From positions 1 through 50,648 of the forward strand of contig NZ_JAEMGS010000021.1 of NCBI RefSeq assembly GCF_017309075.1: DNA of 50,648 nucleotides. Direction: 5' to 3'. Below are positions 9,381 to 18,057 of the stretch, piece after piece. The notes beneath the pieces were generated by a model. The model had not been told where the DNA came from, searched no databases, and saw only the letters and a program-made list of their open reading frames with translations. Numbering within the stretch: the first letter of the stretch is position 1; every line of letters begins with the position of its first letter. Source of the stretch: Motiliproteus sp. SC1-56 (GTDB lineage Bacteria > Pseudomonadota > Gammaproteobacteria > Pseudomonadales > Balneatricaceae). The translations under genes and the position numbers were made by a program.

Positions 9381-9980
9381 TTACTTCGCACGGATGATCT
9401 TGTTGGCCACCAGGTAATCAACCAGTTTCTTGGCAGAGTCTTCCACGCTTAGAACGGAGGTATCGACTCTCAGCTCTGGGTTTTCCGGACGCTCATACTC
9501 AGAATCGATACCGGTAAAGTTGCGGATCTCACCGGCACGCGCTTTCTTGTAGAGCCCCTTAGGATCACGCTCTTCACAGGCAGACAGCGGCGTATCCAGA
9601 TGCACCTCGATGAACTCGCCCGCTTCGACCAGCTCACGCACCATCCGGCGTTCTGCTTTAAACGGAGAGATAAAGGCGCTCAATACAATCATGCCGGCAT
9701 CGACAAACAGCTTAGCCATCTCGCCGATGCGACGGATATTTTCGACTCGATCTGCATCGGTAAAGCCCAAGTCCTTGTTCAGCCCATGACGGACATTGTC
9801 ACCGTCTAGCAGGTAGGAGTGGTGGCCACGATTAAACAGCTCCTGTTCCAGCGCGCCAGCCAGTGTCGATTTACCCGAGCCGCTCAGACCGGTGAACCAG
9901 ATCAAGCAGGGCTTTTGCTGCTTCTGTTCAGCCCGCGCGGCCTTGGTAATTTGGTGATTATGCCAAACGATGTGGTTCAT
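9381..9980 (-). CDS. cysC: Adenylylsulfate kinase (APS kinase)
   Basis: Phosphorylates APS to PAPS. The P-loop GLSGSGKST is at residues 31-39, then [11 protein letters not shown], the SAFISPF stretch and [14 protein letters not shown], all standard CysC motifs. I start at ATG 9980 (MNHIVWHN), giving 199 residues, close to E. coli CysC (201), because AGGAAG stands five bases before it; the frame is open further upstream but without family similarity. It heads the leftward transcript cysC - DHH gene - cysN - cysD - sulfotransferase. The 230-base region before it has repeats that could be operators. Confidence 0.96.
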   Translation of the reverse strand: MNHIVWHNHQITKAARAEQKQQKPCLIWFTGLSGSGKSTLAGALEQELFNRGHHSYLLDGDNVRHGLNKDLGFTDADRVENIRRIGEMAKLFVDAGMIVLSAFISPFKAERRMVRELVEAGEFIEVHLDTPLSACEERDPKGLYKKARAGEIRNFTGIDSEYERPENPELRVDTSVLSVEDSAKKLVDYLVANKIIRAK

Positions 9981-10210
9981 ACCGACTTCCTGTACATGGT
10001 TTACACTCCCTGAACGGATCCAGTCGCGCGTCAAGAAGGCTACAAACACTGAAAATTTTCAGCACACCGACTCAGGTAACGAATGCGTGCTGAGACAAAA
10101 ACTGTAACGAATGAGACTTCGTTCAAACCACCAGAAAACGCCAGAGGCCTTTAATAGCAAGGGATTAAGGATCTATCGCCCATATCTCTCCTCCCCAAAG
10201 AGAATAAAAG
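9981..10210 (-). promoter_or_regulatory. Intergenic control region upstream of cysC with repeat pair and palindrome
   Basis: This non-coding stretch separates wzz from cysC. It holds two copies of GTAACGAATG, at 10076-10085 and 10104-10113, as direct repeats 28 bases apart start to start, and a perfect 14-base palindrome CTGAAAATTTTCAG at 10049-10062. Repeats near the start of a sulfate-activation operon would suit a CysB-like or other regulator, but I could not match a known site. I see no convincing -35/-10 pair. Confidence 0.35.
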
Positions 10211-11293
10211 TCAACTATCAGCTTCCCGCCGTGCCGGCACCACCAGCGCAATAAAGAGCCCCAGCATGCCACCCAGCACCACCGCGGCGGCCAGAATCAA
10301 CAGTTTCTTGGGTTTGATCGGCTTTTCAGGAGCTGTGGCTTCCAGATCAATACGCACCGGCTGAACTTGCTCAGCATCAACGCGGATAGCTTTGAGGTTT
10401 TTGATGTTTTCCTGCAGCCGTCGCAATCCGCCGATAAAGGCATCGTCGGATTTACGCGCTCTTAAAACCGCTATTTCCGCTCGAAGCGCATCAGCTCCGC
10501 GAGTAAAGAGGGTGTCGGTATTAAGGATATTGATACTCTGCTCGTTACCAATGCGCTCAGCGCTCTCGCCAAGCTTCTCCAGCCCCACGGCTTCGGCGAT
10601 AGCCAGCGCTTCTTCCAGCACCTCGATACGGTCGAGGCGCATCTGCTCGGCCAGTTCGCGCTTGGTTTCGATCTCTTTTTCCAGAATCTCGAGCTTGCGG
10701 TCACGCTTGCTGTTCAAGCCTGCCACCAAGCGCTTGCTCACGACATCACGGGCACGTTGCGCATAATTGTTGGTCAACCTAGCCAGTTCGGGTGCGGAGA
10801 AGCCTTCCAAGGACAAACTGGTAAAAACAGCCTCCCCTCGACTTGGCACGTTAACACTCAGGCGTTTTTGAAATGCTTCAAATGCCTTTTGGGTGCTGCT
10901 GCCTTCCCCGCCGTAGACTTTTGCCAGATCATGCTCACGGAAAAACGCAAATTGCTGCTCACGCGAGCGGAGCTGGTTGAGGTACTGCCCGTAGGCCTCC
11001 TCCGGGGTCACCGCGTTTTCGAGCAGAGGGGTGCCGAAGGCCCCGCTGATGCTTAAATTAACGGCGCTGAGTTCAGACGCGGCGGGAGGCATCAGGTAAA
11101 GCTCGGCCTTGTAGACCGGCTTGGCAATCAGGATATAGAGCGAGGCCAGGGCGATCGCAACGACGGTGCAGGCCACCACCCACCACTTTCGCGACCAGAC
11201 CTTGCAAGCCAGTTCCGCCAGGTCGATCTCATCATCTCGCAGCTGTTGCTGCTTCAGCCATTCGTTACGGTCGACTGAATACTGTTCCGTCAT
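10211..11293 (-). CDS. Wzz-family polysaccharide chain-length determinant
   Basis: 360 residues with the polysaccharide co-polymerase layout: a cytoplasmic start, membrane helix at about 37-57, a long periplasmic region rich in coiled-coil heptads (about 190-310), a Pro-rich PEKPIKPKK and a second helix at about 331-351. There is no C-terminal tyrosine kinase domain. Wzz proteins set the length of Wzy-made O-antigen or capsule chains. It precedes the sulfation operon and the EpsG-type polymerase on the same strand, and starts 32 bases after yciO. AAGGA stands upstream of ATG 11293. Whether it serves O-antigen or exopolysaccharide cannot be told. Confidence 0.85.
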   Translation of the reverse strand: MTEQYSVDRNEWLKQQQLRDDEIDLAELACKVWSRKWWVVACTVVAIALASLYILIAKPVYKAELYLMPPAASELSAVNLSISGAFGTPLLENAVTPEEAYGQYLNQLRSREQQFAFFREHDLAKVYGGEGSSTQKAFEAFQKRLSVNVPSRGEAVFTSLSLEGFSAPELARLTNNYAQRARDVVSKRLVAGLNSKRDRKLEILEKEIETKRELAEQMRLDRIEVLEEALAIAEAVGLEKLGESAERIGNEQSINILNTDTLFTRGADALRAEIAVLRARKSDDAFIGGLRRLQENIKNLKAIRVDAEQVQPVRIDLEATAPEKPIKPKKLLILAAAVVLGGMLGLFIALVVPARREADS

Positions 11294-11325
11294 TGCACGG
11301 CTTCCTTAAAGATAAAAATGGTTTT

Positions 11326-11949
11326 CTATACCTGAAAGGGGCTCACGTCCCCCGCACCTTCACGTGTAACCACCGGCACGTCCTCCACCATGTTGATCAC
11401 GGTGGTGGCTTCCATGCCGCAATAGCCGCCGTCGATCACCAGATCCACCTGGATCTGAAGGCTGTCGCGGATGTCGTAGGGATCGGTCAGGGGCTCGGTC
11501 TCACCGGGGAGGATCAAAGAGGTGCTCATGATCGGCTCACCCAGTTCCTCCATCAGCGCCAGGGCGATGGCATTGTCGGGCACGCGGATGCCGATGGTGC
11601 GTCGCTTGGGGTGCATCAGCCGGCGGGGCACTTCCGGGGTGCCCTTGAGGATGAAGGTGTAAGCGCCCGGGGTGTGCTGCTTGATCAGCCGAAAGCAGGT
11701 GTTGTCCACCTTGGCGTAGGTTGAGAGCTCGGAGAGATCACGGCAGACCAGCGTAAAGTTGTGTTTGTCATCCAGCTGGCGGATACGCTTGATCCGCTCC
11801 AGGGCCGATTTATCGCCGATATGGCAGCCCAGGGCGTAGGCACAATCCGTGGGGTAAACGATGACGCCGCCGTCGCGAATGATCTCAACGGCCTGTTTGA
11901 TCAGTCGCGGTTGCGGAGTCTCTGGATGGATCTGGAAAAACTGGCTCAC
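11326..11949 (-). CDS. yciO: YciO/Sua5/YrdC-family threonylcarbamoyl-AMP-synthase-like protein
   Basis: 207 residues from a GTG start at 11949 (reads SQFFQIHPETPQPRLIKQA, lining up with the E. coli YciO start MSQFF). Motifs of the YrdC fold are VIVYPTDCAYALGC, KHNFTLVCRDLSELS and TIGIRVPDN. The family binds ATP and tRNA-like RNA; YrdC/Sua5 make threonylcarbamoyl-AMP for t6A, while YciO's role is less settled. A good promoter lies 30-60 bases upstream. In E. coli yciO sits next to the PHP gene yciV (rnm); here the PHP gene is about 4 kb upstream, with galE, a DHH gene and a transporter gene between them. Confidence 0.9.
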   Translation of the reverse strand: MSQFFQIHPETPQPRLIKQAVEIIRDGGVIVYPTDCAYALGCHIGDKSALERIKRIRQLDDKHNFTLVCRDLSELSTYAKVDNTCFRLIKQHTPGAYTFILKGTPEVPRRLMHPKRRTIGIRVPDNAIALALMEELGEPIMSTSLILPGETEPLTDPYDIRDSLQIQVDLVIDGGYCGMEATTVINMVEDVPVVTREGAGDVSPFQV

Positions 11950-11980
11950 AGCTTCTATCCCTGACAAAAAATAAGCCGCC

Positions 11981-12009
11981 ATTGTAGCGGGTTTTACCCG
12001 GTGTTTCAG
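11981..12009 (-). promoter_or_regulatory. Sigma-70-type promoter for yciO-wzz
   Basis: On the minus strand CTGAAA (12009-12004) and TACAAT (11986-11981) are 17 bases apart, matching TTGACA at 4 of 6 and TATAAT at 5 of 6. The start point would be near 11974, about 25 bases before the GTG of yciO. The spacer contains CGGGT-TTT-ACCCG (11988-12000), a short inverted repeat that could bind a repressor. Confidence 0.5.
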
Positions 12010-12133
12010 GAGGGCAGCGGCGTTTTTCTGCGCGGGTATTTTCCTGCGAAGTGGGCGGCCGACCGGGGTTATCCAATGCCTTTCACGCCAAGGAGAGGTA
12101 CCCAGGCAGATAATGGTTGGCGGCGAAAGACTA

Positions 12134-13885
12134 TCAGAGATAAAGGAGCGGGATCAGGGTCAGCACGCAGGCCCCGTAAAGCAGGCTCACGGGAACCCCT
12201 AAACGCAGAAAATCGGTAAACCGGTAACCGCCGGCGCTGTAGACCATCAGGTTGGTTTGATACCCCAGGGGGGTGAGAAAACTAGCGCTGGCCCCGAAGG
12301 CCACCGCCAGGGTGAACGCCATGGGCTCCGCCCCGTAGTAGCCGGCGGTGGCATAACCCAGGGGAAACACCAGCGCGGCGGCCACGTTGTTGGTGACCAG
12401 CTCGGTCATCAGCCAGGTCAGCAGGTAAATCATGATCAGGCCGGTCACCGCACTGCCACCGTTCAGCCAGGGGCTGACCGCCCCGAGGGCGGCATCGATC
12501 ATGCCCGAATGCAGCCACACCGTGGCGATGGTGAGGGCAAAACCGATGGTGAGAAACAGCCCCACGGGGAAGCGCTGGCGGATCTCGGTGGGGGTCAGCC
12601 AGCCGCGCCAGAGATAGAATGCCAACAGCAGAATCAACGCATCCATCAGGGGCATGATCCCCGCCCCCCCCAGCACTAGGCAGGCGCCAAAGCCGGCCAG
12701 CGCCCCGCCGGAGGCGCCGCGCTTGAGCGCCGGTCGCTTGAACTCCCCTTCGACTAGGTGCATATGCAGCTCTGGATGGCGCTGCTCAAAGTCGGGACCG
12801 GTGGCCAGGAACAGGCAATCACCGGCCTTGAGCCGAATATCGCCAATACGCCCGCTCAGCTTTTCGGCGCCTCGACAGACGGCGAGCAGGGCGGCGTCAA
12901 AACGACCGCGAAAGGCCGCTTCCTTGACCGTTTTACCCGCCAGGGATGAGGTGTGACTGAGTACCGCCTCGACCATGTTGGTGCGGGCGACGCCGGTGTG
13001 GTGATCGTTGAGGACCAGCCCGGGAAAGCCCTCGATTTGGGACACATCATTGATATCGCCACTGAACAGCAGCTGATCCCCCTCCTGCAACCGGGTGGTG
13101 GGCCGCACCGGGCTGATCAGCTCGTCACCGCGCACCACTTCGGCCAGAAACAGCCGGTCCAGTCGACGCAGACCGTTTTCTTCCACGGTTTTCCCCACCA
13201 GCGGAGAGTCGGGACGCAGGCGCGCCTCCAGCAGAAAATCCCGCTCGTCCACCTGGTTGATCCCCCGGTCCGGCAGTAGCCGGGCGGCCAAAAAACAGAT
13301 GGCGGCGGCACAGACCAGTGCGGTGGGGAGGCCTACCGGGGCGAAGTCCAGAAGCTCCAGGGGCGCCATGTCGGTATCCAGCACGAAGCCGGCAACGATC
13401 AGGTTGGTAGAGGTGCCCACCAGAGTCAGGGTCCCCCCGAGAATCGCGCAGTAAGAAAGGGGGATTAGCAGCTTGGAAGGCGGATGATAGGGGTTGGAGG
13501 CGATCCGGTTCATCAGCGTCGCCACCACCGCGGTGTTGTTCAGCAGTGCCGAGAAGCCCAGGGTCAGCAGGGAGAGACGGGCCAGCGAGTGGCTGAAGCC
13601 TTTCCCGATCAGTCTCTCGGCAAGACGATGGACCAGCACGGTCTTTTCCAGCACCAAGGACGCCATCAGGAGCAGCATCAGGGTGATCAAGGCCGGATTG
13701 GTGAGATGCAGCAGCAAATCATCCATATCCAAAAGACCGAGGGCGTAATAGACCAGCACCCCGGCGCCGAACACCAGCGGCGGGCGCTGTTTGAAGGCCA
13801 CCAACGCCACCAACATGGCGATAAAGACCAACAAGGCCCAGGTGCGCGGATCGCTCAGCAACTCCATGACGGTGCCGGCGCTCAT
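12134..13885 (-). CDS. SLC13-type anion transporter with two TrkA-C domains
   Basis: 583 residues: membrane segments over about 15-205, a cytoplasmic insert of two TrkA-C (RCK_C) domains at about 210-295 and 300-380 (SPLVGKTVEENGLRRLD and SSLAGKTVKEAAF repeats), then more membrane segments to the end. The SNT-like stretches LLNNTAVVATLMNRIA and LVGTSTNLIVAG in the first half and LVTNNVAAALVFPLG in the second are the paired hairpin motifs of the DASS/SLC13 fold. Members with TrkA-C inserts include bacterial and algal sulfate transporters. It is in a leftward unit with galE and a DHH gene, 2 kb from the sulfate-activation operon, so sulfate uptake is the favoured substrate; dicarboxylates or other anions are not excluded. 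Confidence 0.75.
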   Translation of the reverse strand: MSAGTVMELLSDPRTWALLVFIAMLVALVAFKQRPPLVFGAGVLVYYALGLLDMDDLLLHLTNPALITLMLLLMASLVLEKTVLVHRLAERLIGKGFSHSLARLSLLTLGFSALLNNTAVVATLMNRIASNPYHPPSKLLIPLSYCAILGGTLTLVGTSTNLIVAGFVLDTDMAPLELLDFAPVGLPTALVCAAAICFLAARLLPDRGINQVDERDFLLEARLRPDSPLVGKTVEENGLRRLDRLFLAEVVRGDELISPVRPTTRLQEGDQLLFSGDINDVSQIEGFPGLVLNDHHTGVARTNMVEAVLSHTSSLAGKTVKEAAFRGRFDAALLAVCRGAEKLSGRIGDIRLKAGDCLFLATGPDFEQRHPELHMHLVEGEFKRPALKRGASGGALAGFGACLVLGGAGIMPLMDALILLLAFYLWRGWLTPTEIRQRFPVGLFLTIGFALTIATVWLHSGMIDAALGAVSPWLNGGSAVTGLIMIYLLTWLMTELVTNNVAAALVFPLGYATAGYYGAEPMAFTLAVAFGASASFLTPLGYQTNLMVYSAGGYRFTDFLRLGVPVSLLYGACVLTLIPLLYL

Positions 13886-13998
13886 CCTGCGGGTTGCTCT
13901 CCGAACTTAAGCCTCATCACCTTCCTTGTTGTTTCTCCAAGGGCGCCACGGCGACGCCCCCATGGCTTGCCGCTTTACAGCCGTGTAAAAATCGAAAT

Positions 13999-14967
13999 CT
14001 AGGCGGTACGGTAAGTCTCACGAAATGCCGCGATAAACCCGTCCAGCGCTTCGGGCGGCAGGTGATTGATGCCCGCCGCGCCCTGGCGTCCGCCGCCGGT
14101 TGGAAACTGCCGGCAGAGTTCGTCGGCCTTCTCCTTGCGTACCGCCGGGGCGCGCACGCTGACCGTGTAACCGCCGTCACGGTTGTGGGTCAGCACCGCG
14201 TGGGCCCGCTCCGGGTGGGCGTTGGCGAGACGGTTGCCGAACACGCCGCTGATACGGCAGGCCCAGACCTCGTCCGGCAGCTCGAACACCGCGATATCCG
14301 GCTCGGCCAGCCTTGCCGCCACCGCACCCGCCCGGGCCATGTCTTCGCGATAACCGTCGAGCAGTTGCCGGTAGATCTCCGGCTCCCCCTCGATAAAAGC
14401 GAAGGGAGTGCCGTAGTGGTGGAGCTTTTCGTAGAGGAAGGCGGGGTCGAAATGAAGATCCTCCAGGGAGGTGCCGTAACCGTTGTAGTTCAGGCACACG
14501 CCCAGTTCCTTCAGGGTGGCGGTTTCGGCCTCGCTCAGGCCGACTTGCGCGGCCAGCTCTGTGGCGGGCCGGTTCATGTTATCCCCGAACGCCCCCACCA
14601 CCGCCCAGTGGGCGAACTGCCCTTCCAGTCGCTGGTTGACCAAAAGGCTGGTGCAGGTATGCGGGTCGGGATCGATCAGCGCATCGAGCCCGCCTTCTGT
14701 CGGCAACTCACCGGCAAAGTGGTGATCGATGTAGGTGACAGAAACCCCTCGCCGCAACATCCCCTCAAGCGGCGCGCGGTTCTTATCCAGGGAGATATCC
14801 AGCACCAGCACCCGGTCGCCCGATACCGCTTCTACCCGTTTCAGCAGACTGATATCCCGCTTTACTCCGGTAACCGGAACCGCATCTTCCATAGGCTCGG
14901 CCAGGCGCATTTGAATCAGGGCGCAGAGGCCATCGGCATCACCATTGAATACGTCGTATTGCGTCAT
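13999..14967 (-). CDS. DHH/DHHA1-type phosphoesterase, second paralogue
   Basis: 322 residues, the same length as the protein at 8409-9377 and similar along its whole length (both begin Y-D-x-FNGDADGLCALIQ and share CLNYNGYG). Metal motifs: Asp10/Asp12, LDISLDKN (Asp57), DHH (81-83) and FGDN (Asp129); the C-terminal motif is GGGRQGAAG. I start at ATG 14967, four bases after the galE stop with GGAG upstream, as this matches the paralogue's start. It is probably a phosphoesterase on small phosphorylated nucleotides. Its neighbours are galE and an SLC13 transporter. Two copies 5 kb apart suggest a local duplication or two substrates. Confidence 0.7.
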   Translation of the reverse strand: MTQYDVFNGDADGLCALIQMRLAEPMEDAVPVTGVKRDISLLKRVEAVSGDRVLVLDISLDKNRAPLEGMLRRGVSVTYIDHHFAGELPTEGGLDALIDPDPHTCTSLLVNQRLEGQFAHWAVVGAFGDNMNRPATELAAQVGLSEAETATLKELGVCLNYNGYGTSLEDLHFDPAFLYEKLHHYGTPFAFIEGEPEIYRQLLDGYREDMARAGAVAARLAEPDIAVFELPDEVWACRISGVFGNRLANAHPERAHAVLTHNRDGGYTVSVRAPAVRKEKADELCRQFPTGGGRQGAAGINHLPPEALDGFIAAFRETYRTA

Positions 14968-14971
14968 TGCA

Positions 14972-15991
14972 TTAAAGCTCCGTGCTGTATCCGTTTGGAT
15001 TGCTGGCCTGCCAGCGCCAGGCATCCTCCATCATTTCTTGCAACCCGCGCTCGGCCTGCCAGCCGAGAAGGGCCTTGGACTCGGCCGGGTCAGCGTAGCA
15101 CTGGGCCACGTCCCCGGGGCGGCGTTCGACCACGCTGTAGGGCACGGGTCGCCCGGAAGCCGCTTCAAAGGCGCGCACCATTTCCAGCACCGAGTAACCG
15201 CGGCCGGTACCCAGGTTGCAGGTCAGCAGTCCACAGGGGCTGCGCAACGCTTCCAAAGCTTTGAGGTGCCCCAGCACCAGATCCACCACGTGAATATAGT
15301 CGCGAACGCCGGTTCCGTCCGGGGTCGGGTAGTCACCACCGAATACCTGCAGTTCGGCAAGACGCCCCACCGCCACCTGGGCGATGTAGGGCAGCAGGTT
15401 GTTGGGTATGCCGTTGGGGTCCTCGCCGATACGCCCGGAGGGGTGGGCCCCCACGGGGTTGAAGTAGCGCAGGCGGGCGATCCGCCACTCCGGATCCGCC
15501 GCCTGCAGGTCGGCCAGCAGCTCCTCAATCATCAGCTTGGAGCGCCCGTATGGGTTGGTGGCGCAGGTGGGAAAGTTCTCGCGAATCGGCACCGACGCCG
15601 GATCGCCGTAGACGGTGGCCGAGGAGCTGAATACCAGCCGCTTGACCCCGGCGGCCGCCATCGCCTCGCACAGCGTCAGGGTCCCGGCAACGTTGTTCTG
15701 GTAGTAGCGCAGCGGCTGCTGGCAGGATTCGCCCACCGCCTTGAGACCGGCGAAATGGATCACCGCTTCGATGGGGCGACGCTTGAACAGCAGGTCCAGC
15801 ATGCTGCGGTCACGAATGTCACCGCGCACGAAGGTAAATTCCCGACCGCTGATCTCCCGCACCCGGGCCAGTGCCGTTTCATGGCTGTTGCTGAGATTAT
15901 CCACTACCACCAGGTCGTAGCCCGCGTTCAGCAGCTCAACGCAGGCATGGCTGCCGATATAACCGGCACCGCCGGTTACCAAGATCGTCAT
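14972..15991 (-). CDS. galE: UDP-glucose 4-epimerase
   Basis: Interconverts UDP-glucose and UDP-galactose using bound NAD. 339 residues, close to E. coli GalE (338). The GGAGYIG dinucleotide loop is at residues 7-13, [10 protein letters not shown] at 121-130 and the catalytic NPYGRSK with Tyr148 and Lys152. I start at ATG 15991 (MTILVTGG) with AAGGAG upstream; it overlaps the stop of the PHP gene as ATGA, so the two are translationally coupled. It would supply galactose for LPS or the polysaccharide of this window, from UDP-glucose made by galU at 18058-18894. Confidence 0.96.
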   Translation of the reverse strand: MTILVTGGAGYIGSHACVELLNAGYDLVVVDNLSNSHETALARVREISGREFTFVRGDIRDRSMLDLLFKRRPIEAVIHFAGLKAVGESCQQPLRYYQNNVAGTLTLCEAMAAAGVKRLVFSSSATVYGDPASVPIRENFPTCATNPYGRSKLMIEELLADLQAADPEWRIARLRYFNPVGAHPSGRIGEDPNGIPNNLLPYIAQVAVGRLAELQVFGGDYPTPDGTGVRDYIHVVDLVLGHLKALEALRSPCGLLTCNLGTGRGYSVLEMVRAFEAASGRPVPYSVVERRPGDVAQCYADPAESKALLGWQAERGLQEMMEDAWRWQASNPNGYSTEL

Positions 15992-16842
15992 GCTTGGGTT
16001 TCTCCTTCGATCCATCGACTCCAGACCGGGGTGCAGCTTCCGCTGAAAGGCGGGTATTTACCCAGGTCGGTCCAGGTATGTTCAGGCCGGTGGAAATCGC
16101 TGCCCACCGAGGCTTTGAGGCCAAGGCGATTGGCCAAGCGCACCAGCTCGTTGATGCGGTCGCGATTCTCACCTCCGTAGCTCACTTCCATGGCTTCACC
16201 GCCCACCTCGATAAAGTCCGCCACCAGGGCGCGTAACTTGCTCCAGGTAAGGCCGTACTTGCCCGGGTGCGCCAGCACCGCGACCCCGCCGGCGTCGCGA
16301 ATCCAGCCGACCACGGTATGCAGGTCCGGCCAGTGGGCGCGGATATCCCCCGCCTTGCCGGCTCCGAGGTAGCGTTTGAAGGCATCCTGTTCATCCGCCA
16401 CGTAGCCAAGCTCGACCATTGCCCGCGCCATGTGGGGTCGCCCCAGCAGGCTGGCTCCTGCGATCACCTGCGCCCGCTCGACCACGCCGTTCAGCCCCCG
16501 CTTACTCAAACGGGCCTCAATCGCCTCGGCACGCAGAGCCCTGGCCGTTCGCTGGTGACTGACCGCCGCCTGCATCGCCGGGTGCTCGGGGTCGATATCC
16601 AGCCCCACCACGTGCACCCCCGTCGGCCCCCAGGTGCTGGAGAGCTCGATGCCGTCGATCAGGGTCATGCCCAGAGCCGCCGCTTCAAGCCGCGCCTCGG
16701 CCAGGCCCGCGCAGGTGTCATGATCGGTGAGCGCCAGGCAGGTCACCTCTTTTTCGTGCGCAAGACGCACCAGGGCCTTGGGCGCCAGCCCGCCGTCGGA
16801 GGCGGTGCTGTGGGTATGCAGGTCGACGCGGGTGGCGGGCAT
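15988..16842 (-). CDS. PHP-domain phosphoesterase, RNase AM / nucleoside 3',5'-bisphosphate phosphatase family
   Basis: 284 residues. PHP metal ligands are visible: DLHTHS (His9, His11), LTDHDT (Asp40, His41), [15 protein letters not shown] and the C-terminal SDFHRPEH. This is the family of E. coli YciV/RNase AM and of a Chromobacterium enzyme that hydrolyses the 3'-phosphate of pAp and related nucleotides. Within this window that activity overlaps with clearing PAP left by sulfotransfer. It leads the leftward unit PHP - galE - DHH - SLC13, with an ATGA overlap to galE. The gene usually lies near yciO in gammaproteobacteria; here they are separated by three genes. Confidence 0.88.
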   Translation of the reverse strand: MPATRVDLHTHSTASDGGLAPKALVRLAHEKEVTCLALTDHDTCAGLAEARLEAAALGMTLIDGIELSSTWGPTGVHVVGLDIDPEHPAMQAAVSHQRTARALRAEAIEARLSKRGLNGVVERAQVIAGASLLGRPHMARAMVELGYVADEQDAFKRYLGAGKAGDIRAHWPDLHTVVGWIRDAGGVAVLAHPGKYGLTWSKLRALVADFIEVGGEAMEVSYGGENRDRINELVRLANRLGLKASVGSDFHRPEHTWTDLGKYPPFSGSCTPVWSRWIEGETQA

Positions 16843-16920
16843 TTAAATCTCAATCAGTTATAGGGACAGCAGGCTCTAATAGTAGCAAGGGGAAAGAGCC
16901 AAACACAGCGAGGCATGAAA

Positions 16921-16960
16921 ATGGGGGATGGGGGATGGGGGATGGGGGATGGGGGATGGG
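16921..16960. repeat. Tandem heptamer array (ATGGGGG)n
   Basis: Five perfect copies of the 7-base unit ATGGGGG plus a partial sixth run from 16921 to 16960. It lies in the 242-base gap between the divergent PHP and yciB genes. The G-runs could form a G-quadruplex and the array can change copy number by slippage. Confidence 0.9.
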
Positions 16961-17084
16961 ATATTTTGCCGGCAAGGTACGCGCAAGGGATTCCTCGTCC
17001 CTCTTCCCTCCTTTCCCTTCGCCGGGTTTCGAAAGCGTGGAAGATCTCGATATACTGGTATCTTTTACCGTCCCGGACCTTTCC

Positions 17085-17636
17085 ATGAAACTGCTTTTTG
17101 ATTTTCTTCCCATCGCCATCTTCTTCGGCGTCTACAAGTACACCGGCGATATCATCATCGCCACCGCAGTACTGATCCCCGCCACCCTGGTGCAGATGAT
17201 TTTCACCTGGGTGCGCACCCACAAGATCGAGAAGATGCAGCTGGTCACCCTGGTACTGGTGATCGTACTGGGAGGGCTCACCGTCCTCTTTCAGGACAAG
17301 ACCTTTATTCAGTGGAAGCCCACCATCGTCAACTGGCTGTTCGCCCTAGCCTTTCTTGGCAGCCACTATATCGGCGCCAAACCCATCGTGCAGCGCATGA
17401 TGGAGTCAAGCATCGAGCTGCCGGAGCCGGTGTGGGGCCGCCTCAGCTGGGCCTGGATCGGCTTTTTCGTCACCATGGGCGCGCTCAACCTCTTCGTCGC
17501 TTTCACCATGAGCGAAGAGACCTGGGTCAATTTCAAGTTGTTCGGCATGCTGGGGCTGACCCTGGTCTTTATTATCGCCCAAGGCGTCTACCTGAGCCGC
17601 CACCTCAGCCACAATGAAAACTCCACCAACGAGTAA
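17085..17636 (+). CDS. yciB: Inner membrane intracellular septation protein A
   Basis: 183 residues, almost entirely membrane helices, matching YciB/IspA (179 in E. coli). It begins MKLLFDFLPIAIFF and carries the family stretches FQDKTFIQWKPTIVNW and NLFVAF. E. coli YciB is an inner membrane protein that interacts with divisome and cell-wall elongation proteins and affects envelope integrity. I start at ATG 17085; the frame is open back to 16935 but that part is repeat-derived. yciI follows 6 bases after the stop. Confidence 0.93.
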   Translation: MKLLFDFLPIAIFFGVYKYTGDIIIATAVLIPATLVQMIFTWVRTHKIEKMQLVTLVLVIVLGGLTVLFQDKTFIQWKPTIVNWLFALAFLGSHYIGAKPIVQRMMESSIELPEPVWGRLSWAWIGFFVTMGALNLFVAFTMSEETWVNFKLFGMLGLTLVFIIAQGVYLSRHLSHNENSTNE

Positions 17637-17642
17637 GTAAGC

Positions 17643-17942
17643 ATGTACTACGCCATCATCAGTGAAGATAAAGAGAACAGCCTGGAGAAGCGCCTCGCCG
17701 CCCGTCCCGACCATCTGGCCCGGCTGGAAGCCCTGAAGGACGGCGGCCGTCTGCTGGTCGCCGGCCCCCACCCCGCCATCGACAGCGAGGACCCGGGCCC
17801 CGCCGGCTTTACCGGCAGCCTGGTGATCGCCGAGTTCGACTCCCTGGAAGACGCCCAGGCCTGGGCAGACGCCGACCCCTACATCGCCGCCGGCGTCTAT
17901 GCCAAGGTGGTGGTCAAGCCGTACAAGAAGGTACTGCCCTGA
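17643..17942 (+). CDS. yciI: YciI-family protein
   Basis: 99 residues of the YCII/dimeric alpha-beta barrel fold: [28 protein letters not shown] and the C-terminal [14 protein letters not shown]. The family contains a conserved His-Asp pair (His23 or so in RPDH, Asp in the DADP stretch) and is thought to be enzymatic, but the reaction is unknown. It follows yciB by 6 bases, the arrangement seen in many gammaproteobacteria. Confidence 0.9.
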   Translation: MYYAIISEDKENSLEKRLAARPDHLARLEALKDGGRLLVAGPHPAIDSEDPGPAGFTGSLVIAEFDSLEDAQAWADADPYIAAGVYAKVVVKPYKKVLP

Positions 17943-17996
17943 GGTAGAAGGGAGGAAGAGGGAACGGGAATGAGGAATGAGGGGGCCGCCCGGCAC

Positions 17997-18036
17997 ATCC
18001 CTCATCCCTCATCCCTCATCCCTCATCCCTCATCCC
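17997..18036. repeat. Tandem heptamer array (ATCCCTC)n
   Basis: Five copies of the 7-base unit ATCCCTC plus a partial sixth run from 17997 to 18036, between the convergent ends of yciI and galU. Its complement GAGGGAT is one base away from the GGGGGAT unit at 16921-16960, in inverted orientation. Purine-rich DNA at 17941-17985 adjoins it. Confidence 0.9.
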
Positions 18037-18057
18037 GAATTCCTGACCGCTAACTCC

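Noticed and set aside
9981-10049. N-terminal extension of CysC
   Set aside because: The frame is open, but family alignment and AGGAAG before ATG 9980 place the start there.
16921-18036. CRISPR-like array from the heptamer repeats
   Set aside because: Units are 7 bases without spacers; they are simple tandem repeats.
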